From Symbiodinium sp. CCMP2592 (Eukaryota; Sar; Dinophyceae; Suessiales; Symbiodiniaceae): a stretch of 64,000 nt of DNA. A model generated the notes under the pieces. That model did no database searches, was not told the origin of the DNA, and saw nothing but the letters and a program-made list of their open reading frames with translations. The position numbers and the translations under genes are program-made. This document shows positions 45,031 through 57,736 of the stretch, piece by piece. Location: the NCBI GenBank assembly GCA_905221615.1, contig CAJNDT010005724.1, forward strand, positions 201,001 to 265,000. The letters are read 5' to 3'. Within the stretch, counting starts at the first letter, position 1; every line of letters begins with the position of its first letter.

Positions 45031-46269
45031 CTGTGGCCTTCCCTTTGCCAAAACAATCGCATGCGCTGGCGGCGGGCCTCCAAGCAACCACAAGCAAAAC
45101 TGCAGATTTGCAGAGCAGCATTATGCATACACGCAGTTGCTGCGAGGGCTGGTGGGGGCGAGCGGGTCCCGGCCAAGGCCTGCAGGCGGAGTTGGCAACC
45201 TGGTGCGGCGTGCCGGACATGTCTTCTCCAGGTTTGGCGTGACGGCCACTTTGCTTCTGCTTCAGCTTATAAACGGTACACTCAGGAGTTGGCAATGTGG
45301 CTTTGCCCGGCATGTTTGGCGGCGGCTTTGGTGTTCGCCTTTCCGTCGGAGCAGTCGAAACTTCTCAACAATTAAAGGCGCGAAAGCTTCCGGCGAGCTG
45401 GTCGAAACTTGCCCTGGGCGAACTTTGTTCAGTTTTCGCACCTTGGGGAGCCCGCACAGGGATTCATGATTCAGGCTGCAAGTTCTACGTTCAGCGCGGC
45501 AGTACCCTCAGAACAGCGCCGCCACTAAGGGCTCACCAGCCTCTGGCGGAATAGGTGCCATGTCAGCCCTGAGAGCAGAGGGACAGTGATTGAACAAACC
45601 GTGTAAATAAAGCAGCGGGAAGGGTTCAGGACGATGCCCATGCCGCTTTGGCCCAGTGGGTGGCGGAACTAAAGGTGGAGGTGGTGGAGGAACCGACGAA
45701 CCTTCCACGAGCCGGCAAGACGACAGATTGCGACAGAACTCATTCTGGACTGAGCTCTCCACTGCTGGAATGCTTCTGCACCTGCGGCACCTGAATCTCT
45801 CGAATCTGCAGCAAGTCTGGTCTACATCTTCTGGCCGAAAGCTACAAGCAGTATTATATGTAACATACAGACTCTTGCGGAGTAGCGGAGTGCCACAAAG
45901 TCTTGACCCTACGCAGGCTTCGGAGTAACTACTACCCGGTCTTAACATTACAATACATTGTACTTCCGGAGGAGGCCCCAGGGCTCACTTTGTCAGGAGT
46001 CGAAGAGGAAGAGGAGCAAGGCTTTTCCAGCATGTTCCAGCTAGTGGGTCGAACTATCGGCCCGGCACAGCATGTCACATCTTATCTGATAGCATCTTGC
46101 CGCTAGCCGCTCGTGGTTGAACGTAAGCGAGTGTGCGTGGCGGGAAGCGTGTTGTTCCTTCCCATGACCAGGTCTGTTCTACTCGGCCTCTGTAGCCCAC
46201 CACACAATTCTACAATGCACGAGCTAAGATCTCATGCGTACTCGACCGACATGTGCAAGAAAGGCTTGC

Positions 46270-46445
46270 GGCCGACTGCGGGTAGACTTCGGTTTAGCTT
46301 TCCACAAGCTGCCGCCAGGGGCAGACGGCAGAATGCCGCCCGTGATTGCGTCTGTGAGTTGCTTTTTTGCAAGAATCCCAAAGAATCCCTTGGACGCCAG
46401 CTGCAGCTCTCCAGCGACAAGGAATAGAGCTTCCAGCAGCTGTCC
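46270..46445 (-). CDS. Coding-like exon, unidentified
   Basis: The minus-strand frame reads LLEALFLVAGELQLASKGFF, then GILAKKQLTDAITGGILP. Its amphipathic helical look and lack of stops suggest an exon. It follows the exon at 46490-46781 on the same strand, so they may form one protein. No family recognised. Confidence 0.35.
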
Positions 46446-46489
46446 ACATCTTGTTTCATCAAATCAAGCATTCATCCAAAAACCGCCGA

Positions 46490-46781
46490 GCACCCGCATG
46501 AAATCCCAGAGGCCCAAGATTCGCTCGGGCTTCACATGCTTTTCGGAGCTTTCAAGCCAGGCCAAAGTAGGATTGGTACATAGCCGCTCTTCTACTGAGC
46601 CAGGCACTCGCAAAAGGACGGAGGAAGGTACGTCCAGCGGGGCCTGCTTTGGCACATCCAACCTGCGCAGGTATTTGAAATATGGAGCTGTTCGCGTCAT
46701 TGGTAGCATTAGGTGCCTCAAGCTTCCGGCAAAACGAAGCGGAGAGGTGTCTAAAGCCTGGGAAAGCAAATCCTCAATCAC
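46490..46781 (-). CDS. Coding-like exon, unidentified
   Basis: A 95-codon minus-strand frame: IEDLLSQALDTSPLRFAGSL, RHLMLPMTRTAPYFKYLRRL and so on to LWDFMRVLGGF. It has Leu-rich helices similar in texture to organelle RNA-binding helical-repeat proteins, which are common in dinoflagellates, but that is a guess from composition. Probable coding, unknown function. Confidence 0.4.
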
Positions 46782-48080
46782 GGAGGTCGAGGGGCAGTCT
46801 GAACATAATCACAAAACCGCTTGCTTGAGGCGGTGGCTGGCGGCAAGTTTATGGACTGTGACAAGCTCATCGGCCTCGAGTGGAGGCGGAAAACGGTAGA
46901 TCAGTTGCCCCATCCTGTTGGAAGGTCATCTTGTTTGAGGCCAGCACATTGGAAACCTTGGCACAGACAAGGCCTGAGATCAGGTCAGAGTTGTGTTCTC
47001 ATGTCGTGGCTGTCTGCTGGGCCAGGTCGTGCATGTCTAACACGCTACCAGAAGCTGCCAAGCACCGGGCATCAGCTTGCGGTGGGGCCCTCATGCTGCC
47101 GGGGAGAGACAGCCTTGCTGCCAGGATGGCTTGAAAATGAGGCTCATTACTGCTGCTCTCAGCTGCTGCGTGCTGTTGAGAAGGGCAGAAAGCCGTCTGA
47201 GAATATGGGTTGAGAAATTTAAAAGTGTTACAAGTCCAGTCCTGAGTTTCTAGCGGCATCTGGGATTGTGTTTTTGGCATCGGTGACGGTGTGTGAGGCC
47301 TGAAATCGAAACAACATACACAGAGCATCAGACAGGTTGGGGGTTGGGTCGCTGGCAGGTCCGTGTCACCAGTTGTTGTGGGCGAAGACCTTGGAGCTAG
47401 CCACAGCGCACTTTTCCTCGCTTGCTTAATTAGTGTACACACCCGAAAGTACCTTCTCAAGAATGTGAAACTAGAATACGCCCTGCACAGCAGCACTTGC
47501 TCAGCACTGGCCACTGCGATACCCTTCTAAGCGAAGTGCGCGATCACAGGTCGGCGCCGTCGACTTGGGCTAGGGGAGGAGGATGCCTCACAGGCATGCA
47601 ATTCAAAGGCAGAGTTACGACGAGCTGGCAAGCAAACGGCCTCCCTCTGGGTCTCACGTGGTGCCTCATGTTGCCGCTGTCATGCCCACCGTTGCGTTCC
47701 GAGCTACGCTGGAGATACACAGCCCACACATGCACGATGCGAACTCTGGTTGAACATAATTGGCGATGTGCTCTTGTGTGTCGCATCGCTGTGATTCGGC
47801 TTTCGGTTTGGCCAACTGCTGGTGCCAAATAGCGGGACCCAACCTCCCTGCATCCACCACCGTGTAAGGCTGTGTAAGGCAAACGCCGGCATGGTGTGTT
47901 CAGGATCCCGCACCTGCAGACAGAAACGCATGAATTACTCCTGATACTGCTGATGCGATGCTTTGACTCAGCTTGAAGTGGAAGCTGCTTTACATCACTG
48001 GGGTCCCGTCCAAGTTCGCTGATCTACCAGGCACTTCAACCTCGTCCAAGCAACACTCCACGACGTTCAACCGGTCGCGT

Positions 48081-48347
48081 TCATCCGTCGGCACTGAAAG
48101 TCTGAAAGTGCTCAGGACAACGCATCTTCAGGAGGTGTAGGCTGAACGACCTGCCGTACATGCCAGGACCCAGTTCCACCATCCGGACTTTCAGCTCGTT
48201 CGCATGCGCGGCATGCGGCGCCTCGGGCAGCTCCCTTTCCAGTCCAACAGTGCCAGGCCTCAGCGCTTGCATGCGCTTGTGCATGATGCTCTTCGCGCTG
48301 TCTTTTGAGAAATTATGAGACATCCTGGCGCAAGCATAAGGCAGCAC
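48081..48347 (-). CDS. Weak coding-like stretch
   Basis: The minus-strand frame contains LKVRMVELGPGMYG, which recalls the VxLGPGM segment of DnaJ-type co-chaperones. The cysteine-rich zinc motifs that should surround it are absent in this frame, so the match is not accepted as an identification. Confidence 0.15.
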   Translation of the reverse strand: MLPYACARMSHNFSKDSAKSIMHKRMQALRPGTVGLERELPEAPHAAHANELKVRMVELGPGMYGRSFSLHLLKMRCPEHFQTFSADG

Positions 48348-49499
48348 TAAGGTTCGGGGCAGTATGCCGCTGATAAGCTCGCTTCGTGCTGATGGATTAC
48401 CCTGCGCAACAGCATTTAAGAACCTCGGGGGTTCCCCACGCTTCCTTCCATGACCGGCCTGTGGCGTTGGAGGTGCTGCAGGGAAAGCATCTGCTAGCGA
48501 GATGCCTCGCCACCAGGGTGCATCCTTTGGAGTAGCTCACGCTCAGGCAACCACCTGCGCTTTTTGCCAATGACCGAATCGGCGGCACCTTATGGCAGGT
48601 GGCAAGTCAGCCTTGTCTAGGCGAAGGAGGTCTTGATCAAAAGTTGGAAACTGCCAGCACGAGTGGCACATTTGAGTTTACCTCGCGCGAGCTCGCTCGC
48701 GGAAAACGCGGGCTTCGAGGAACTTGGCCGGGGAATGGATGTCGCGACATGTTCTCTGAAATATCCGCGACACGCAGGATCCAAGATACAAACAGTAGAG
48801 CTTTCACAACAAGTCCTGAGTGGTTTATTTCAGATGGAAACCGAAAGACCAAGGCTGCGAGTACTGCCGCTGGTCTTTATGCAAAACGGGCACTGGCGGC
48901 GGCGGAGGCGGAGGCTGGAGTCGTGCTGAGTCTCCGCCTCAAGGTCCACAAGAAATCGCAAGGCGCAAAGCAAGGCCGCAATCTGTCCGCATGGCTTCTG
49001 CCCCCATGGCTTCTCGGATCCAGGCCTGACCTTACCGTACTGAGCTGGGCTGTGTGCCTGCAGAATCAGAATACCTTGATGCAAAAAAGTCGTGCGACAA
49101 GTGGTGCAATGCCGCACCTCACTGGCGGCAGCTTTGGAAGTGGTGGGTGTGTCCTGGAGATCTTTGCTGCAGCCTTTCTGTGTTGCTTTCCACTCTCCAC
49201 CAGTTTCATCACCAGGCGAACCTGCCACCCGTCCATCCATGCACATGCATCCAGCTCAAACATCCACCCTCCTCGCCACGTGCAGACATCATCTTTCATC
49301 CAGTGGGAGACTGAGAGTTTGGCGTGAAACAAGTAATCCAGCAGTTCAAGGGCAAGAGCAAAAGATGCAGCGGCATGCAGGGGACAAGAAGCCTCGGCTG
49401 TGAACTGGGCAACGCTGGCACTGGTGGCACTGCCATCTGCACGCCTTTGGGAGTCACCTTGCAATTCAAGCGCTGACGCGGAGGTCACTACTGATTACC

Positions 49500-52400
49500 A
49501 CGACCTATCCGACTATCCTGAGTAACAACTTGCCACACGGTTGGCTCCAAGTTGGGGCCGCACAAAAAACATTTTGTTCATCGGTGGAGGCGTCTTGGGA
49601 GGCCTGCATGGCAGGATGTGCGTGAATTAAATTCAAGACAACTCAGCCTGTCCGAAGCATGGCAACCAGCACATGCAAGAGAAGATTAACCTCGCCTTGG
49701 CCCTGCAGCGCCCTTCGGCGGTGGTGCAGGCATTGGCATCCCGTCGGCGAGGGCCTGTCACTTACTTGGTGAAACAACACTAGCACCAAGGCCGTCGGGA
49801 AGACATGCAACAACACAACATCCCATACTCCCTGCAAATGACAGGCAGTACAGTACCACCCTACGTGATATCTTTGCTTTGTCTATATCCAGGCTATTCG
49901 ACCGATTGGTGGTGACCTGCAAAGGTTGCTGGAAGCCCCGTGTTCTGTTGGAGCTTGTGCATGCCACAGCCTTTGCAGGCTTTTTGGTTTTATCCATGGA
50001 GCCACCCGCATGTACTCCAAATTTGCCTGTTCCAACGGTCAGAACCGCAGGCTTTAACACCCTGGGCGACTGCTATGAAAGTATCGTCGCGCGCGGTACT
50101 TGTGCGTCTTATCTTCCCCCGAACTTCCCCCGTCCGAGTCAGAAGTCCACACAGCTTGCAAGCTCAAAAGCATCCACGCAGCTCGCGCCTTGAGATTGCC
50201 CTGTGGCAGGGGTGGTAACTCCGGAAGGGTTAAGCCAAACGGCCCAATCCTTGGAATGGCACATCAGTTGCTGTGTCTCTCTGCCGTGCCATCCTCAAGG
50301 GCGATGGAACGCAGCTGATGTCTGGCTTTACATTACCCTTGTGCACTCGCAGATTTAAGTCCCGAACGTTCCGGGTAGCTGCCGAGAAAGCTCCGAAAAG
50401 CCTGCCGATGTAGTGCAGTGCGAGACGATTGAGTCTCTTTTGTGCACTCGGCCTGAGCCTGTCAAGGCAGGCTCGGGCTCTGCATTTTTGCTCCTCGCAA
50501 TCAGATGGCCGGCTGGCGGGGGCTCCTGACCGACAACTGTGGCCCTGAGGCAGTTTCTGATTTAGATCATGTCGCCCACAGCTGCCAATCATTAGCCTCG
50601 CAGCTCTCCTGCGGAGGACGGGGCAGCTGTCCGGGAGGTCGAGCTGGTGGTTGAGGCCGGCTCTTCAAGGACTGCCTCGAAAAGTATGAAAACTAATTAC
50701 AAACATAAGTGGACAACTATGGCACCGTGGAAAACACCTGAGAAACACCAAAATCATAAGAACATGTATCTTTTTCCTAGAGATCTGTTGTATTCCTGAT
50801 TTCTGCCAGCCGCGAAGGGGCATGCCCACAAGTGCGCGGAATCAGAAAATTTGGGGAACTCCAGGAACAATACAAAAAACTTGTAAATGGTGTGGGAAAT
50901 ATGAAATTTATGTGGAAAACAGCGATGCTTTTCTCATATTACCCGCTGCTGTTTCTTGTGCTGGCAATTTCCTTTTTATGTTGGACCTGGTGTTTTTTAT
51001 GCTAGGGTGGGGGCGAGAAGGGGGCTGGCTCTTTGCCTATGCTGCAAGGGAAGTGATTGCTTTGGCGAGGCTGCCGACCGTCCTCCCCGACACGTTGTCA
51101 ATATGCACATCTCAGGGTCTGCAATGCGCATTTTCCCCGCTGTTTTTCTTTCTCCGAAAGCCGTGGCGAAGGCTTTTTCAGCGGAGGTACTTGGGATGAC
51201 ATAACGTGACGATATTCCGGTTTCCCTGCCTTTCGGTGATACTGTTTTAGCTTACTCTAAGCCCCTTCCTGACGCACTGGGCCTGGCTAGCGGGAGTTGT
51301 TGCTCTTCATTTAGGGCCAGCACGATCCAATCAAATTGCAGTACACCACCGTCCGCGTGCTGACAATGACCACCCTCTCGCTGCTTGGTGCGATCGCGAT
51401 CCATTGCAAATTCCAACTCCGCTCGAACATTTGGTTCGCGCGGCGAAGGTTTTCACCGCTCCGTGCTCGCCGGCATTCCAAGCGATCCATTGTAAATAAC
51501 AATACAAGTGCGACGCGCCGTCAGTTATCCCGATTTGAAAGCCCTCTTGGTGTCGGCGTGATCCGTTGTAAATTCCGATACATGCCCCGCGCATCGCTCT
51601 CGAATTGACAACCTCCTTCTGTTTGCGGCGTCCCCGGGCGGTGCCGTTGCGAAATGGGGCTGCGAGTTTGGTGACTTCGGCCTGCAATGTCTGAATCACA
51701 CCAGTACTTGGCACTTGGTAAAAAGGATTTTGGACGCACAACAGTTTCGTTCTCCCACATGCTCGATCCTTTGTCGTCCAACAGATGGGCCGGAAAGTGA
51801 CAACCCTCACGATGGATGCGGCAAGTCGGGAGCGCGGGCGTGATGATATCGTTCCACGAGCTGCACCACCAAAAGGGGTGCCTCAGGAGGATGATGGGGG
51901 GAATCAGCGGAACATAGCGAAACTGCTTCTTAATTATTCCTGGGGCCCCGGGGGAGGGCCGCATAAAACAAAGGCAGGTTCGCATTAAAATCAACAGAAA
52001 CAAAGTCGGGCACAGCTAGATGGGGCCCATGCCCCCACCCCCTGCCCCTTGGCCTATGGAGCATAAAAAGGAGAGTGGGCAGCATAAAACAAAAGTCAGA
52101 CTAGCACAAAAGCATAAACACGCAGCACAAGAAAGGGCATGCCAGCATAAAACGAAAACCATAAGCACAAGAGAATCCGTGGGCATCAGAAGATGAAGCT
52201 GCCGCCAACGGGATAAAGACATGGAGGCCGCTGGAGACGTGGAGGTGGGCTGCATGACAATCAAGCCCTGAGCAGACAAAATGCACTGTCCTGAGAAGAG
52301 AAAGTAGGAAAATAAAAATAAAACTGTAGGGAATACGGTGGACACCCAAACCCACCGAAATCACAATCGCTAAACACATTTCATTTCATATGGTTGAACC

Positions 52401-54890
52401 TTAACCATATTTAATTAACTTCATACTTCATACTTTTCTGACAGTTTATTAGTCTGGGGGGTAGGGGCGTGTAAGAATGGTGGTTACTAAACTAGATCCT
52501 ACGCAGACACGGATGAGCATTGAGGAAATCTTCCTGTCTCAGGCGTTCAGCCCCTCCCAGAACTCGAGGCTCGTGCCCGGTAGCTTTGCTGAGTTGTAAC
52601 AGTGGCATGACCTCCACGACACGAATATCACTCACAGAAGAGCATCTACTCAAGGCTCAAATTTGTAGACTGGGGCTCTGGCCGGAAGTTGTAAGCTTTG
52701 CTCTACCCGTGGAAGTGCTTTCGGCTGCGGCGGACGAACTTTGCCGACTGCAGGCCTGTTGAACAATTCTTGCTGCATCTGACTCTCGGACATGCTGTCG
52801 CAACCCGCAAAGCAGCCTACACCGCGGCAGGACTGCTCCAATCCTCCAAGGTTCCCGCCTTTTGGGAAACTTGCACACTTTTGGCTGCGCCTGGCAGGGC
52901 GTCGTCTTCAGATAAACGGTAGGCCCTGCCAAGGATTGACGTCAAGCAGAGCGCCTGCTCTTTGAGAGGTATTGGCTTGGCTGGTGCTGATCGTGGAGGT
53001 GGTCTGGAAAGCACCCTGCAAAACTTCTGACTCGTCCAAGGCTGCTTGCAACGGAATGGTTCAGGTCATTAGCATCGCACAGCAGCATCAGGCTTGAGAG
53101 ACCTAAACGCGAACCTTGACTGTGGGAGCCATTCGAAGCAGAACTCCAGGAACTGGACCTCGGCATTCGATCTGCTTCGTTCTCCAACCAAGCAACTCCA
53201 AGCCGTGCTGTACCGCTGAGCAAAGCTGCAGCATGTGGGTGCAACTTCTTTTCTCTGGAGCACGGCGTGCGTCCTCGGAAAACTGCTTCACAGCAGCTGC
53301 GAGGGAGTGCCTCGATGCAGGCGACCCAAAGCAGATGGAAGAGCTACTGAGAAGTGCTTCCGCCTTCGGTGGACGAAGGCTACATCGAACCAGCATATCT
53401 GGCCAACACCAGCATAGCCTGAACAACACATCTGCTGGGCGCGCGGAAGCATGGGAATCTGATGGAAAGAACTCTCGTAGACCTGCAGCCTCGGAACAAA
53501 TACGATGAGGTGCCAGACAGATGTCGTAAACCTCATGTGGCTCAATTCCTCATAACTAATGCCCCAGATCGACAGACTCGGATACAGCAGCGGCGCACAC
53601 ACGGCCAAACCACTGCGGCCACCTACAGCTGAGCTCGCAGCAGCGTGCCAATATGCCTGCTCCCAGGCGTAAGAATCGGCCAACAGCGATTGCAAAACCC
53701 AAAAATGGTAGCACGGAACTATGCAAAGTCTAGCAACTCCAGTGATAGGCACGGCAGTCTTTGAGCCGACGAAGTAGCCTTCCTGAAGTCTAACAAACAC
53801 GATCGATGCAGCTAAGGACCAAACGTTAAACGTGTTTACCGGGCAAAACTGTCCGACAGCTAGGCCGTCTGCAGAACGGCAAGCTCAACTACCTAGGTTC
53901 CAAAGCCGCATTCGCGATTTTTTGTGAAGGTTCCGAAATCGAGCCTGCCGAAGCTGTCGCACGTCAGGTGCCGAAAGGCAATCTTGTCCCAACAGGCGAA
54001 TAAATGCGAAAGCGTGCAGCGCTCCTTCAAACATCTATACCACAAATATGCGTCGGTCCGCAAGCAAAGTGGGGGCTTGCCTTGCCTGGCGAATTGAGGA
54101 GCTCTAGATACAATATGCCTTAGCAAGCGACAGAAAAGTCTTCATCTTATTTCTTACGGGGAGATTGCGGACCTCTGTAAGCTCTTTGTAGGAGCTTCCT
54201 TATGCTTCTGTTCCAAAAAGAACTGCTCGAGCGCTGCTTCTCTGCTGAAATTATTATGAAGCAGCCCCTGCTATCTCCTATATCTCTTATCAGGGGATAG
54301 ACTGCCACTTACTGGAGCGTTCTGGCTCTTCGGAGCCATCAATTGCTACTGCCGGCTTTGCAACGAAACAAGAGGCAGACAAGCGGCATATTCCATGGAT
54401 TCCATGAAGCGCATCACGAGATCCCTGCGTCTGCAGGGTTGGGTCACGAGCCGATGCTCGGGTCTTCTTGAGCCATCCCGATCCCCGTACTTTTTGGCTC
54501 AGCTGTGATTTCTTGTGGGCTTCTGGGTCCTGCTCATACTACGACTCAGCAACCCAAAACTTGTCATATATCTTATTACATCGTAGCTCTATCTCTTTGA
54601 CAAACCATTCTACCAAGCCGTACGCCCATGCGTGAGACAACTAACTGTCCATCTTCGAAGTGTCAGAGAGAGAGAGTGAGAGTGAGAGAGAGACACTTCA
54701 AAAGAAGCAAAGTTACGGACGCATGACGCATTGGCGGTGCCCAAGTACTTGTAGCTAATGCACTCAAGCTGAAATGCTGCCGAGGCGCAGTGTTGGCTCA
54801 GCAGCACTGGCTTGCGGTGCCTTGGCTCCCTACTTTAGAATCTCAATGTTCTGGACTGCCGTCACGCACTATGTGATTCCCGGTGGCACC
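49500..54890. other. Long stretch without an identifiable gene
   Basis: Frames on both strands stay short and of mixed quality. Candidates noted but not assigned are 50230-50592 minus (QKRLNRLALHYIGRLFGAFS), 53104-53508 plus (ARECLDAGDPKQMEELLRSA) and 53893-54126 minus. The part 50700-52450 is AT-richer and looks non-coding. The stretch probably holds introns and intergenic DNA of minus-strand genes. Confidence 0.45.
54665..54693. repeat. (GA)n microsatellite
   Basis: agagagagagagtgagagtg followed by agagagaga. Confidence 0.9.
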
Positions 54891-55093
54891 ATGATGCTTT
54901 GACATGTACTCCCGGGCCGCCTGGAAACGGTGAGTGTCTGGTTGCAGGCGCATACATACAAGGAGCACCAGTCATTCGGAGCCCATTTCAATGCCACACA
55001 TGTCACGCGTCGGCAATGTCGTCCTTTGATGTGTCGTCCGACCACTTGTCACCGTACTCCACTATCACAAGGCCAATCCTTCATGCCAGCCGG

Positions 55094-55228
55094 CTACTGT
55101 TTAAAAGAATCCGACCATGCGCCTCTAAAGTTGCTGTCTCTGAACATATCGAAGCACTCTGGCCTCGCGGTTGAAAGTGCCAACTTGGCACCTTGCAGAA
55201 CCTGCCACTCGTGACCCTCCACATCAAC
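55094..55228 (-). CDS. FkbM methyltransferase, C-terminal exon
   Basis: The minus strand reads VDVEGHEWQVLQGAKLALST followed by ARPECFDMFRD and a stop (TAG at 55094). DVEGHEWxVLxGA is the hallmark second motif of FkbM-family SAM-dependent methyltransferases, which methylate small molecules or glycans. The exon starts at an AG acceptor right before GTTGATGTG. The preceding minus-strand stretch (55240-55340, LLGDATLDILKASS) could be the previous exon. It most likely completes the FkbM domain begun at 57737-58822, about 2.5 kb upstream on the same strand. Confidence 0.75.
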   Translation of the reverse strand, partial: VDVEGHEWQVLQGAKLALSTARPECFDMFRDSNFRGAWSDSFKQ

Positions 55229-56535
55229 CTCGCGCAGTCATTGTCTGAAGCATCTCTGACATTGAAAATTGGAACAATACGGGAACTGGCCTTCAGAATA
55301 TCCAGGGTGGCATCTCCCAGCAGCTTGTCCACCTTAAGACTTATGTAGGTTTCCCGTAGCGACTGCTCGTCCTTTGGCCGCTCGCTCTGTCAGTAGTTCT
55401 TTCAAGGCTGAATCCGCGCACCGCCCGCAATCCATGCCGTGTGCACCCGCCATAGCCGTCAACCGACTTTATCAACCCGCCAAAACCGCCCTGCACTATC
55501 CGCTAATTGTTGTGACACAGCTGTGACATGGCGACTCCCCAACCATACACACCCGCTCTCGCGGCATTACCCCACCGTCTGCTCTTTGATGCTCCGCTCT
55601 ATCAGGCAAACCCAAATCACGACACCAGCATTGTATTATAGTGTATTGCGGTTGGTTTGGGGTGGGTTGCCTCTCGACTTCTCGCAAGGTCCTCATGTTG
55701 TTGGGCTCGAAGTCCCGCTCCGCTCAGGCCGCTCAGGCTCCACTTCGCGGGGGGCCCCCCCTCCTCTCGCTTCTCTCAGGACTCGCTTGCGAGAATGCCT
55801 TGGTGGCACTTCCTTCCATCTCGATGGCATCGGTGCGGTTTCACGAACTTTCGCGCCGTCAAATCATGGTTCGAGGGCTGGTCATCCAGCTCGAACGGTG
55901 ACGTATAGCCCAGACGGGTTCTACAGGCTTTCTCCCGATCCTCGGTGAGCTCCTGTGGACGTCCGTGTTCGGCTTGAGCCAAAATCGCCACTCTTCTTCT
56001 GAACTCTCCACCCCTCAGCTTTCGTTTGCATGCGTCCAAGCTGCCGTCGTGACATGTACATGCTCCCAAGTGCCTGGGTCCTTGTGATAAAAAGGACCGG
56101 AATTCAGCACCTTCTGATGAATTTCCGGGTCCTGGCACTCGTCTGTGCTCACCCACTGCCCGCCTTAGATTGAGGCTGACGCAACGCAGACAAACCGAGC
56201 GCTGCCCGCCTGATCCAACACCTAACTCGGAGGCTGCATGCTGAGCTCTTGTCTTTGGCGGTCACCTCTTTTTTACACATCGCTGCGATGCACGTCCAAT
56301 ATCCATTCCTTTCCACTGCCAGCGGCAGCTCTTCGGCTAGCAGCATCCAGAATTTTCCTTGCGAGGTGGGCCCGTTTGAAACGGGTTCGATGTCTCAAAT
56401 GAGTCGGCGCTACCATATCGGTCCTGACCAACAGCGGCATTGGACAATTCGGAATTCGGGTGAGCACAGCTCTGCAGTCGGCACGGTCCTGGTACTGGCG
56501 TTGCGCGAATCTTTCCGCTTGTCCACCGGCTGCAC

Positions 56536-57567
56536 TTATGTTTTTGAAGAGGGGGTTCGACTCCGGGTCGTAGTCATCAAACGTCCTGTTGGTGCGGACT
56601 CTGAGAAGAGACTGGGCGACATTGGAAAAGAGGCAGTCCTGCCGAGTGGGTCGATACTGGAGATCGGCTCCATGCCGTGAGAAAACTGGTACTCCCGGTA
56701 CAAGTGCCATGCAAACAGTGCTCCAAGAACTTCTGTGCAGGGCGTGCCGATACCTCGAAGCATGATTTTTGGATGAAGGCATGGGAGAAGGTCTGCTTAC
56801 AGCGGGCCTCGCTTTCCTGCTACTGGTAGGTCCTTCCAGGCAAGTTGCGCACGATGGCTGACAGGAGCTCCAACTTGATCAAGCCAGTAGCTACCGGGAT
56901 GATGAAGCCCAGTGTATCCAACAGGGTGTTCAGAGCACAAGCTAGGCCCCAAAGTGAAATGTAAGTTATGTTCATCTCCTCAGGGCCGCAGAGCACAGAT
57001 CAGGGAATGCTGACGAACTGGACTCGCACCTGGACCTTTGAGCCAAGGGTCGTGGTACCAGGCATACCAGCCAAGCGCGCAGATCAATGCCATCCAGAAG
57101 CAGCCCAGGAGATCAAACAAGACAACCCCTCGAAGGATGCAGGCAGCAGCCTGGACAGCTGCAGCGACGGACCATAAGAAACACAAGATGTTCCACGAAA
57201 GAGCAAGGTCCTGGAGGATGAGGATCAAGTGCATCCAATGGCTGTGGTTCATGGCCTTACCGGATGCGAGGCGGCGAGAGTGCCAACAAACGAGGGTCGA
57301 GGAATGCAGAGCAAGGTGCATACTTCGTTGGCGGGCCGATTTGCTGCGGAATGAAGGAGGGGAATGCTCCTCAGTTGTGTCGGCAACCAACCGTACAGCC
57401 TCGCATGACTGACTAACCTTGGAATGGGAATGCTGATGAGATGCGAAACATGTCGACACACCCTGAGCATCTCTGAGCTTCCAGCGTGCTTCGCTCTTCG
57501 CAAGGCCCTGCGCAACGCCAGCAGCAATGACTCCCTCCATGCTCTGCTGGGACGTCTTGTTTCCCAT
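56536..57567 (-). CDS. Polytopic membrane protein, possibly N-myristoylated
   Basis: The minus strand reads MGNKTSQQSMEGVIAAGVAQ from ATG 57567, an N-terminus of the MGxxxS type recognised for N-myristoylation. Further segments downstream are ILQDLALSWNILCFLWSVAA with LRGVVLFDLLGCFWMALICA (about 57235-57080), ITYISLWGLACALNTLLDTL with GFIIPVATGLIKLELLSAIV (56985-56829) and VLGALFAWHLYREYQF (about 56735-56685). Together they suggest at least four membrane segments. I do not recognise a named family. The gene lies between two FkbM segments on the same strand; exon joins and the stop are not resolved. Confidence 0.5.
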
Positions 57568-57736
57568 CGAGCCGGGCTTCAGTGGGCGGGAAAGCAGGTT
57601 CCCGGGGCTGGGATCTGGCCTTGAGCCACCTGTTGCGGCCGTGACTGTGAGCAACGCTCGCCTGCCTGCACCCTCAAATTGACGTGCAGAAGAACTCTAT
57701 CCCGAACGCAGGATGCACAGAAGAAGCTGAGACAAG

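Noticed and set aside
48081-48347. DnaJ-like LGPGM segment
   Set aside because: Only a short match; the expected zinc-binding CxxCxGxG repeats are missing around it.
48599-49327. 242-codon plus-strand frame
   Set aside because: Composition looks random, it opposes the direction of the neighbouring genes, similar-length frames exist on the other strand, and no domain is visible.
53104-53508. Pentatricopeptide-like helices on the plus strand
   Set aside because: The apparent repeats fall in different frames with stops between them and lack a regular 35-residue period.
54466-54510. Spliced-leader-like words (cttgagccat; cccgtactttttggctcag)
   Set aside because: Several deletions relative to the leader are needed; weaker than the 27827 match and probably chance.
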